A stretch of 64,000 nucleotides of DNA from an uncultured Gammaproteobacteria bacterium (lineage in GTDB: Bacteria > Pseudomonadota > Gammaproteobacteria > Pseudomonadales > Pseudohongiellaceae): contig CAJXVC010000003.1 of the NCBI GenBank assembly GCA_913060975.1, forward strand, positions 124,001-188,000, in the 5' to 3' direction. The position numbers and the translations under genes are program-made. The notes beneath the pieces were generated by a model. It had not been told where the DNA came from, ran no database searches, and worked only from the letters and a program-made list of their open reading frames with translations. Shown here in pieces: positions 9,067-16,679 of the stretch. Positions within the stretch are counted from its first letter, which is position 1. Each line of letters begins with the position of its first letter.

Positions 9067-11034
9067 ATGTCCGATAGCCAAGGCAGACTAAAAAGCAGTT
9101 TCCAACGCTTCCGTTCCCAGTTGGCGTTCCACGATGCCACACCGCAATTGGTAGTGCTGGGTATAATCGTGGGCTTGTTTGCTTCGCTGCTGATCGTAGC
9201 CTTTCGTTTGTCGTTCGAAACACCGCTCATAATCGCCTTCGATGGGGAGTTCGGTAATTTCGAATCCCTGTCCTTGCAGTGGCGTTTTCTGCTGCCTTTA
9301 ATTGGTGCGCTGATCATTGGGTTGTTGTTGCACTGCATTGATAAACGTCATCGTCAGATGAGTATTACCCACGTGTTGGATCGACTGCATCGCCATCAAG
9401 GGCGGCTCCCGTTCGCCAATATGTTGTTGCAGTTTGTCGGTGGCATCATCGCCTTTCTTACTGGTCAGAGTGTAGGGCGTGAAGGCCCCAGCGTGCATTT
9501 GGGGGCAGGAGTGGGCTCACTGACAGGGCAAGCTTTGCACTTGCCCAACAATAGCTTGCGTACCCTCATTGCCTGCGGAGCCGCTGCGGGGATAGCTGCC
9601 TCGTTCAACACCCCGATGGCTGGTGTGGTGTTTGCCATGGAAGTGATTCTGATGGAATACACAATTAGCAGTTTCATCCCGATCATTATCGCCTCGGTGA
9701 TGGGCTCCGCGATCACACAATTGTTCTTCGGTGCTGATATCAACGTTCTGCCTTTGAGCGGAGATAACATCAGCCTGCAGGAGTTACCCTATCTGATACT
9801 GGTGGGTGTGTTGGTGTCGGTAGCGGCGGCTACGTTTATCAAAGTGCACATGACTTGTATGCGCTGGCAATCCAGCCCGGTGCTTTTACGTTTTCTCTTT
9901 ATGGGCTTGTTAACCGGCAGCGTAGCTATGTTTGTGCCGCAGATCATGGGTATGGGCTATGACACTATCAATAGTGCTATTGCAGGCAACCTCGATGTAC
10001 AGCTGCTGCTCCTGATTTTCTTTGCGAAGTTGTTGGTAACAGCTGTGGTCACCGGTCTGGGTATGATCGGTGGACTGATTGGTCCGACCCTGGTTATTGG
10101 TGCCTGTCTGGGCGGAGTGCTGGGCGCGGTGGGTAGTGCGTTGGTACCCGGGGCCTCCAGCGCTGAATTCTATGTGCTGCTGGGCATGGCGGCGATGATG
10201 GGCGCAGTGCTCAATGCGCCCCTGGCCGCCCTGGTCGCAATTCTTGAGTTGAGTTATAGCCCGGAAATTATATTTCCCTCCATGCTGATAGTGGTTGTCG
10301 CCTGTCTCGGTGTGCAGTTGGGTTTTCGGTATCACGGTATTTTTAATGAACAACTTCGGCATCACGGTCTGGATTTGTTTTCCGGACCCGGTAAAGGCTT
10401 TCTGAGTCGCGTTGGTGTCACGAGTGTAATGAATCGCTCATTTGTCGTTCATGAGAAGCCATTAAACCAACAAGACGTTAATAGAATATTGGCAGGCGAA
10501 ACACTTTGGTTGGTGTTTCCTCACAACGGCCAGTGGCGCTTGCTTGCTAGCGCCGATCTGGCGCGCCTTGAATCACAACGCGTTGAATCTCACGACCTTG
10601 AACCCCGTGGCCTTAAACCGCAAGGGCTTGAACAAGAGCATCATGCAGAATCTGCTGACACGTATGGACATAAGACCAAAGCTGCGCAAGCTCGAGCAGT
10701 AGAGCAAGCAGACGCGTCAAATAGCACACAATCACCGGTAGATGTCTCGTTGCAAGAACCGGTGTACTCTTTCGCTGAGCTCAGCGAAGCAGCCATTGAG
10801 ATTAGCTACGTTGACGTCCGGGCAACGTTGCATGAAGCGAGTGAAAAAATTCGTGACAGCGATGCCAATGCCTTACTGGTTTTGGAAAGCATGAGAAATT
10901 CGGCCTATTCAGGATTTTCACTATCCGCGAGCTCGAACTCGGTCAGCGATAGTGGTCAGTTGGAAAGTTCTGTAGAGGCGAAAGCGGCGGGCGTGGTGAC
11001 GCGGGAAACGATTGTAAACTTTTACGGGATGTAG
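9067..11034 (+). CDS. ClC family chloride channel/antiporter with C-terminal extension
   Basis: Integral membrane anion channel or Cl-/H+ antiporter, 655 residues. The gating glutamate motif GREGPSVH is near residues 137-144, and GLIGPTLVIGA forms a later filter segment. The classical GSGIP filter motif is replaced by a H-R-H-Q-G-R-L-P stretch, as I recall for a gammaproteobacterial ClC subgroup. The membrane domain ends near residue 440. A CBS-like region begins around V-M-N-R-S-F-V-V. It is interrupted by a charged low-complexity linker containing five degenerate 15-bp repeats, and a second CBS-like half ends the protein. The gene stands alone between the pump and the amidase; it may serve pH or osmotic homeostasis. 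Confidence 0.88.
   Translation: MSDSQGRLKSSFQRFRSQLAFHDATPQLVVLGIIVGLFASLLIVAFRLSFETPLIIAFDGEFGNFESLSLQWRFLLPLIGALIIGLLLHCIDKRHRQMSITHVLDRLHRHQGRLPFANMLLQFVGGIIAFLTGQSVGREGPSVHLGAGVGSLTGQALHLPNNSLRTLIACGAAAGIAASFNTPMAGVVFAMEVILMEYTISSFIPIIIASVMGSAITQLFFGADINVLPLSGDNISLQELPYLILVGVLVSVAAATFIKVHMTCMRWQSSPVLLRFLFMGLLTGSVAMFVPQIMGMGYDTINSAIAGNLDVQLLLLIFFAKLLVTAVVTGLGMIGGLIGPTLVIGACLGGVLGAVGSALVPGASSAEFYVLLGMAAMMGAVLNAPLAALVAILELSYSPEIIFPSMLIVVVACLGVQLGFRYHGIFNEQLRHHGLDLFSGPGKGFLSRVGVTSVMNRSFVVHEKPLNQQDVNRILAGETLWLVFPHNGQWRLLASADLARLESQRVESHDLEPRGLKPQGLEQEHHAESADTYGHKTKAAQARAVEQADASNSTQSPVDVSLQEPVYSFAELSEAAIEISYVDVRATLHEASEKIRDSDANALLVLESMRNSAYSGFSLSASSNSVSDSGQLESSVEAKAAGVVTRETIVNFYGM
10564..10638 (+). 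repeat. Five degenerate 15-bp tandem repeats in ClC linker
   Basis: Five consecutive 15-bp units (10564, 10579, 10594, 10609, 10624) share a C-T-T-G-A-A-like core and encode five-residue units RLESQ, RVESH, DLEPR, GLKPQ and GLEQE. They lie in frame in the cytoplasmic linker between the CBS-like halves. Confidence 0.75.
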
Positions 11035-11085
11035 CCAGATTCTGCAGCCCGACTATCAGGCAAATCTTTAGTGAGTGCAACCATA

Positions 11086-12756
11086 ATGAGAACCACAATC
11101 CGCTACACGTGTTATGCGATCTGCTCATGCTTGCTGAGTCTCACGCTACCGGCTGCGGCGCAACAGGGCGTGCTGGAATGGTCTGCCTACGATCAAAGCG
11201 CCGATCTCGCGCAACTGGCGCAGCACCCTGATGAGGGCATGCATTATCAACTGCTTAACTCGCAAGTGTTGGATAAAAATGAGTTATGGGCGCCGTTCAA
11301 CGCGGCGCTGGCCGATTGGACGCAGGAAGATTATGCACGTTTACGACCATTGATTCTCGAGCGCACCGTGCCGCAATTGCAACAGGCAGTAGCACAGGGG
11401 CAACTCAGTTATGAAGACTTGCTCCTGTTTTATGTGTATCGCTTGCGTGAGGTCGAAATGGACAACACGCGTTATCTCAACGCTGTTATTGCGCTAAATC
11501 CTGCGGCCCTGACTCTTGCCAGAGAACTGGACATGAGGCGTGCACAGGGTGAGGCAGTGGCGCTCGATGGCATTCGGGGCATGCCAGTGTTATTGAAAGA
11601 CAATATTGGGCTGGCCGATTTGCCAACTACAGCGGGCGCGTTGGCACTGCAAGAGAATCAGACAACTGATGCGTTCATCACGCAGCAATTAAAAGCACAG
11701 GATGCCATTATACTTGGCAAGGCCAATCTCAGTGAGTGGGCTTATTTTTTCTGCACGGGCTGTCCTTCAGGCTACAGCGCTATGGGTGGCCAGACTTTAA
11801 ACCCGTACGGTCGATTCAGGTTTGGCACGGGAGGTTCCAGCTCTGGTAGTGGCGTGGCCACAGCGGCTAATCTGGCTGCCTTGACTGTTGGATCCGAGAC
11901 CTCGGGCTCTATTCTTTCACCTGCCAGTGCCAATTCAGCGGTTGGACTGAAACCCACCACCGGTGCTCTAAGCCGCAGTGGCATCGTGCCTATATCCGCC
12001 ACGCTGGATACTGCCGGGCCGATTACGAAGTCAGTGCAAGATGCTGTAATACTGTTCAACGCCATGGCGGGCTTTGATGCCAATGATCCAGCAATGCCAT
12101 TGCTCAGTGAAGACTTGCAACTTGACTACCGATTGGTGTCAATGTCTGGCATGCGCCTTGGCGCGTTAGCGCGTTTTCTGGATGAATCGCATTACACGCA
12201 GGCCTTGAGCCTGCTGTCTGGAGAAGGCGCATTGATGGTCGACCTGGTGTTACCGGAATTCGATTCCACAGGTTTTAGTCAATTCCTCGGGGCGGAAATG
12301 GTACGCGACCTGGCCCTGTATCTGGATGCCTATGCTGCAGAATCGGTGGCGATTGATTCGGTGGCCGCCTTGCAAAGTTTTAATAATCAGTCGATCGACT
12401 TGCGCGCGCCTTATGGCCAGGCCTTGGTGGATATGATGGCAGAGCTGCAGTTGGATGCGCAGGCGCTGGCTGATCTGCGCGAAGATTTGCAAACTCGCGC
12501 TCAGCAATTATTGGATCAGTTGTTTTCGGACAACAACCTAGACGCGTTACTATCCATTAATAATCGCAATGCCGGTCTGGCAGCCTTGGCCAACTACCCG
12601 GCCCTGACTATACCGATGGGCTATGAAGAAGATGGTCGACCTATCGGCTTGACACTTATCGCGCCAGGTTTTGCCGAACAAACCCTGATTGATGTCGGTG
12701 CGCAATTTGAGCGCGTCAGCCAGGCGCGCAGAATGCCGGCTGGCTATGCTGACTGA
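11086..12756 (+). CDS. Secreted amidase (amidase signature family)
   Basis: Amide hydrolase of the amidase-signature family. The ATG at 11086 is preferred over an in-frame GTG 15 bp upstream because it starts a clean signal peptide (hydrophobic core CSCLLSLTLP, then AAAQ), so the enzyme is probably periplasmic. The Ser-cisSer-Lys triad is recognisable: Lys171 in MPVLLKDNIG, the GGSSSGSG loop at 249-256 (cis-Ser 251/252), and the nucleophile Ser275 in ETSGSI. The C-terminus has the normal YPALTIPMGY block. The length (556 residues) suits AtzF/fatty-acid-amide-hydrolase-like secreted members. The gene is monocistronic, convergent with the ferredoxin reductase gene. The substrate is not identifiable. 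Confidence 0.9.
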   Translation: MRTTIRYTCYAICSCLLSLTLPAAAQQGVLEWSAYDQSADLAQLAQHPDEGMHYQLLNSQVLDKNELWAPFNAALADWTQEDYARLRPLILERTVPQLQQAVAQGQLSYEDLLLFYVYRLREVEMDNTRYLNAVIALNPAALTLARELDMRRAQGEAVALDGIRGMPVLLKDNIGLADLPTTAGALALQENQTTDAFITQQLKAQDAIILGKANLSEWAYFFCTGCPSGYSAMGGQTLNPYGRFRFGTGGSSSGSGVATAANLAALTVGSETSGSILSPASANSAVGLKPTTGALSRSGIVPISATLDTAGPITKSVQDAVILFNAMAGFDANDPAMPLLSEDLQLDYRLVSMSGMRLGALARFLDESHYTQALSLLSGEGALMVDLVLPEFDSTGFSQFLGAEMVRDLALYLDAYAAESVAIDSVAALQSFNNQSIDLRAPYGQALVDMMAELQLDAQALADLREDLQTRAQQLLDQLFSDNNLDALLSINNRNAGLAALANYPALTIPMGYEEDGRPIGLTLIAPGFAEQTLIDVGAQFERVSQARRMPAGYAD

Positions 12757-12785
12757 CTTGGCATTGCTGCGCACAATATTCAGGC

Positions 12786-13529
12786 TTACCAGTAATTTTC
12801 GGCAGTGATGTGTCCGGGTGTGCGCCGCCGGTTTTTCCGAAAGCCTCTGGCTTTGAGCAATTCGGTAACCTCGGACACCATGTCCGGATTGCCACACAGC
12901 ATAAAGTGCGAGCGTTCAGTATCCAGCTCCAGACCCACGTTTGCTTCCAGTTTGCCACTTTCCAGCGCAGCCGGAATTCGGCCAGGCAAGGCATTGGTTG
13001 CAGCTTCGCGACTGACAAATGACTGGAATAAAAATTGATCGCCTCGATCGATCTTGAATTGTTCGATCATCGTTTGATAGCGCCGGTCTTGCGCTGTGCG
13101 GGTGGCGTAGACCAGTACCACTTTCTTGAAACGTTGCCAGGGTTCTTCGGTGGCGAGCATGGACAGGAAAGGCGCGATACCAGTACCGGTTCCGATCATC
13201 CACATTTCTTCACACTCGGGTATTTCTTGCAGTGTGAAAAATCCATTGGCCTGATTCTTGACATACACACTGTCACCGGGTGTCAGGGCTACCAATTCAT
13301 TGGACAGGACGCCATCAGTGGCTGTGTAAAAAAAGAACTCAAGTGGTTGTGAGCCTGGAGCACTTAAAAAAGAATAGGGGCGAGCAATGCGTTCACCATC
13401 AATATCCAGTGCCAGAGAAGTAAATTGACCAGCATTGAAACTTGCAACGCCAGCGTCGATTTTTAATGTGAAGAGATTGTCAGTCCAGTGGATGTTGTCA
13501 ACGACGATCCCTTCGATCCACTCTGCCAT
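12786..13529 (-). CDS. fpr: Ferredoxin/flavodoxin--NADP+ reductase
   Basis: FAD-dependent reductase that exchanges electrons between NADPH and ferredoxin or flavodoxin in the cytoplasm. At 247 residues it has normal length for the bacterial class. The FAD motif RPYS is at residues 50-53, the NADP-binding G-T-G-T-G-I-A-P at 113-120, a later CGNPDMV loop, and the C-terminal aromatic end E-N-Y-W that stacks on the flavin. It lies alone on the minus strand between the amidase and the symporter. Gammaproteobacterial fpr genes often respond to oxidative stress; no SoxR/FinR site was recognised here. Confidence 0.93.
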   Translation of the reverse strand: MAEWIEGIVVDNIHWTDNLFTLKIDAGVASFNAGQFTSLALDIDGERIARPYSFLSAPGSQPLEFFFYTATDGVLSNELVALTPGDSVYVKNQANGFFTLQEIPECEEMWMIGTGTGIAPFLSMLATEEPWQRFKKVVLVYATRTAQDRRYQTMIEQFKIDRGDQFLFQSFVSREAATNALPGRIPAALESGKLEANVGLELDTERSHFMLCGNPDMVSEVTELLKARGFRKNRRRTPGHITAENYW

Positions 13530-13719
13530 AATTAAACCTTGTTGTTGGGAAATTGCGAACCCTAAAACGGGCAGCTGCTGAGCTGCATTGGTCCACTCTG
13601 GAATCGATATGCTAAATGCTGGAACTATGTTATGAATTTCTATAGTCTCCTAGCAAGTGGTATCCGCATGACGCAACGTCTGAGGTCACTGAATTACCAA
13701 TAGTTAGAGGGACTTGGGG

Positions 13720-14964
13720 ATGGCTGTCTGGTTTCAAATTGCTTTATGGAAACGCATTCTCGGCGCGCTGATTGCCGGTGTCATCGTGGGTATGCTCTGG
13801 GGCGAAGGAGCAGAAAGCATTCTCTGGCTTGGCGAGCTCTTCATTCGCCTCATCCGCATGGTGGTAGTGCCACTGGTTTTCGTCACATTGGTAGCTGGCA
13901 TTGTGTCAATGGGCGACCCGGCCAAGCTCGGGTCACTCGGTGTCAAGACTCTGGGCATCTACATGCTTACGACGCTGGCTGCGATCACCATCGGCTTGGT
14001 GCTGGCGGCGATTCTTGGTCCGGGTGTGGGCGTCGATTTGTCTACCGCGGTACCGGGGGAAGTTCAGGAAGCCATCCCGCTTGGCGAAAGACTGATTTCC
14101 ATTGTGCCGGAAAACCCCATTGCGGCACTTGCTGAAGGCAATATTCTCGCGATTATTTTCTTCGCATTGCTTTTGGGGATCAGCTTGTTGCACATCGGTG
14201 ATGAAGGCAAACCGATTGCTGATTTGATGGCTGCCGGTTCCGAGACGATGCTCAAGATCACGCACTGGGTCATGGAAGTTGCGCCGTTTGGTGTCTTTGC
14301 CTTGATCGCCTGGGTATCTGGTACCCAGGGCGTATCAGCATTGTTGGATGTGGTGACGTTGGCCTTATGTGTCGTGCTGGCCTGTTTCGCGCATCTTGTT
14401 ATTGTGCATGGCTTTTTAATCATAAAGCTCATGCTCAAACTCTCGCCTGTGCAGTTTTTCAAAGGTGCCAGAGATGCCATGCTGGTAGCATTTTCCACGT
14501 CTTCCAGTTCTGCAACTTTGCCCGTGTCCATGTCGGTGGCTGAGGAAAATCTCGGAATCAAACCGCTGGTTGCCTCGACAGTATTGCCGCTCGGCGCGAC
14601 GATCAATATGGATGGCACCGCGTTGTATGTGGGTATTGTGTCGGTATTTGCAGCTCAGGCATTTGGTATCGATTTGAGTCTGGCTGATTATATCCTGATC
14701 GCTGGCTCGACGACTTTGGTTTCTGTCGGTACTGCGGCAGTACCGGGGGCATCTTTGTTTCTGATGGCAGCTGTTATGGAAACAATTGGAATTTCGCCAG
14801 AACAAATCGCTGTGGTGATCGGCTTTATTCTGCCTTTTGATCGTCCGCTGGATATGCTGCGGACCGCAGTCAATATTGGAGGGGATCTATCGGTCTCAAC
14901 TGCCGTGGCGAACTGGGAAGATGAGTTCGACGCGGATATCTTTTATCAGAAGCATAAGTTCTGA
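13720..14964 (+). CDS. Dicarboxylate/amino acid:cation symporter (DAACS family)
   Basis: Inner-membrane Na+- or H+-coupled carrier for glutamate, aspartate or C4-dicarboxylates, 414 residues. The ATG at 13720 has a GAGGG about 8 nt upstream; an in-frame TTG two codons earlier lacks that spacing. The fold shows eight hydrophobic spans, the serine-rich re-entrant hairpin FSTSSSSATLP (258-268) and the signature NMDGT (296-300) of GltPh-type carriers. The motif F-D-R-P-L-D-M-L-R-T near the C-terminus is also family-typical. Specificity between glutamate and dicarboxylates cannot be decided by eye. Confidence 0.92.
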   Translation: MAVWFQIALWKRILGALIAGVIVGMLWGEGAESILWLGELFIRLIRMVVVPLVFVTLVAGIVSMGDPAKLGSLGVKTLGIYMLTTLAAITIGLVLAAILGPGVGVDLSTAVPGEVQEAIPLGERLISIVPENPIAALAEGNILAIIFFALLLGISLLHIGDEGKPIADLMAAGSETMLKITHWVMEVAPFGVFALIAWVSGTQGVSALLDVVTLALCVVLACFAHLVIVHGFLIIKLMLKLSPVQFFKGARDAMLVAFSTSSSSATLPVSMSVAEENLGIKPLVASTVLPLGATINMDGTALYVGIVSVFAAQAFGIDLSLADYILIAGSTTLVSVGTAAVPGASLFLMAAVMETIGISPEQIAVVIGFILPFDRPLDMLRTAVNIGGDLSVSTAVANWEDEFDADIFYQKHKF

Positions 14965-14990
14965 GACTGAATCCAGAGCGTTTTCTATAG

Positions 14991-15009
14991 GCCAGTAGTC
15001 ACTACTGGC
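14991..15009. repeat. Short perfect inverted repeat
   Basis: GCCAGTAG-TCA-CTACTGGC lies between the convergent symporter and EAL-HDOD genes. It lacks a T-run, so it is probably a weak or Rho-assisted terminator hairpin rather than a classical intrinsic terminator. Confidence 0.5.
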
Positions 15010-15061
15010 TAGAATGGCAAGCACTCTATCGCGTGTTCAGCAAAAATGAAGCTATTGAGTG

Positions 15062-16327
15062 CTACGAGATTTTTATCTGCTCGTATAGATCTCTGGTCCA
15101 TACAATAGACTGCAAATAACATTCGCTGATTTTCTTTGCATTAAAGGCGCTTTTGACAACGAATTCCCACTCGCCCCGCTCGAAAGCCTTGATAGCCCCC
15201 AGCATACTGCCAGCTTGGCCGCTTGAGGTGAGTAGCGCTTCAGTGATCTCCGTGGAAAGGGGAAGCTCTGTCAGTATTGTTTCCATGGGCTGATCGAGTA
15301 TGGCATCAATCGACGACAGCAGACCAATTGTGAAACAGGAGTCCGGGCTTAGTTTGTAGTCGGTTGCCAGCAATTGCATTGTTTTAGCCCTTTGCAAACA
15401 CAAAGCAATGAGTTCGGAAGGTTTATCGTCAATGTCAGTCAACATAATGATAACCATCCAGTCGCGCACAGTATCCAGACCCAATACAACTACCGCCTGT
15501 TTTACCGATTCTATTTCCCGTTTCATGTTGTAAAAGGCAGAGTTGACGATGCGCAGCATCTTGTAGCTCAGACTAACGTCCTGGCTGATTCGATCTTCAA
15601 TCACTTCGATGGAACAGGATGGATCTTCCAGTGTCGCGAGAACGCGCAGCAATGACATTCGATTGGGTTTTATAGCCTGACCGGAAATCAACGTGGGCTT
15701 ACTAAAATAGTACCCCTGAAACAGTTCGAATCCGGCTTCGATACATTGATTGTATTCCTCCCTGGTTTCGACTTTCTCCGCCAATAACTTGACGCCGGCT
15801 GCTTTCAGTTCTGCCGCTTGCCTGGCCAATTGCGAGAGATCGCATTCACGTATATCAACTTTGATGATATCGATATGTTCAAACAAGGCTGCTTTGTCAG
15901 CTCCGAACACGTAGTCGTCCAAGGCAATTGTATAGCCACGCTCGGAAAGTTTCTTAACGCCTTGTAGTACCTCATCGTCGATTACAACATCTTCGAGTAT
16001 TTCGACTACCAACACATTTGGTGGTAGTGGTAAAGGTAACTTGCCAGTAAGAAAGTCGCGCGTCAGATTGACAAACACCAGTTTGTTTTCGGTGATAGCG
16101 TCGATCTCCATATCGACGAAAGAGTTGACGATGACTTGTCCACTGGCCACGTTACCATCGATAAACATGGCGTGATTGTCCAGATTGCTTCGGAACAAAA
16201 GTTCGTAGGCGTCGACGTTTTCCTGCGCATTGAAAATAGGTTGTCTGGCAATGAATATTTCGTTCTGGCATGCAGATTGTGATGGGTCATTCTTGGTTAT
16301 TAGAACTGGTGCTGTATCCGCGGACAT
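15062..16327 (-). CDS. EAL-HDOD domain signalling protein (YuxH-like)
   Basis: Cytoplasmic signalling protein of 421 residues with an N-terminal EAL-type domain (about 22-215) and a C-terminal HDOD domain (about 220-400). The domain opens with IFIARQPIFN and YELLFR, the pattern of YuxH/CdgJ-type proteins, in which EAL is replaced by ELL and c-di-GMP hydrolysis is usually lost. The later K-V-D-I-R and A-E-K-V-E-T strands are retained. The HDOD half has LSYKMLRIVNSAFYN and the internal D-x-x-L core. Proteins of this architecture modulate motility or biofilm by protein contacts. The gene is divergent from the TonB receptor operon. The architecture is firm; the role is inference. Confidence 0.88.
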   Translation of the reverse strand: MSADTAPVLITKNDPSQSACQNEIFIARQPIFNAQENVDAYELLFRSNLDNHAMFIDGNVASGQVIVNSFVDMEIDAITENKLVFVNLTRDFLTGKLPLPLPPNVLVVEILEDVVIDDEVLQGVKKLSERGYTIALDDYVFGADKAALFEHIDIIKVDIRECDLSQLARQAAELKAAGVKLLAEKVETREEYNQCIEAGFELFQGYYFSKPTLISGQAIKPNRMSLLRVLATLEDPSCSIEVIEDRISQDVSLSYKMLRIVNSAFYNMKREIESVKQAVVVLGLDTVRDWMVIIMLTDIDDKPSELIALCLQRAKTMQLLATDYKLSPDSCFTIGLLSSIDAILDQPMETILTELPLSTEITEALLTSSGQAGSMLGAIKAFERGEWEFVVKSAFNAKKISECYLQSIVWTRDLYEQIKIS

Positions 16328-16522
16328 TGCTATAGCCTACTTGTTATGAAACTGAGCCTAATACCGACTTGGTAGAATTACGGATGATTACGACTGCGTA
16401 CGGCAAAAACTTGAGGCGGCCTGCTGTCCAAGACGAATTACACGCAAGGCAATGTGCTGTTGGGTGACTGCGGGAAGTAGTCCGCGCTCCGAAACTCGCT
16501 CAAACAGCCCCCCGAAGCCCCC

Positions 16523-16539
16523 TGCGACACTATGTCGCA
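16523..16539. promoter_or_regulatory. Perfect dyad, putative operator (distal)
   Basis: TGCGACA-CTA-TGTCGCA is a perfect 7-bp dyad with a 3-bp spacer, about 140 bp upstream of the TonB receptor start. A second near-copy lies 76 bp closer to the gene, which argues for a dedicated regulator. Confidence 0.55.
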
Positions 16540-16598
16540 CATATAAAAAACCACATAAATACAGATAGTTATGAGTATTTTTCAGGCTAAAGCAGCAA

Positions 16599-16615
16599 TG
16601 CGACATCTTGTCACA
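16599..16615. promoter_or_regulatory. Near-perfect copy of the same dyad (proximal)
   Basis: TGCGACA-TCT-TGTCACA matches the distal site except for one base in the right arm, with the same spacer length. It lies 65 bp upstream of the receptor ATG, where a repressor or activator would act. Confidence 0.5.
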
Positions 16616-16679
16616 TAGCGCCCCCCTTGCCACACACTACAATGCCTGCATCCGAACAACGAAAATCAGGCCGATATCC

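Larger units (their letters stand above)
16328..16679. other. Regulatory region between EAL-HDOD gene and TonB receptor operon
   Basis: About 350 bp with no credible gene. It contains two related dyads, listed separately, and an A/T-rich stretch between them. The TonB receptor could be extended to a TTG at 16608, but the first 24 residues would precede a perfect signal peptide, so that extension was not used. Confidence 0.5.
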
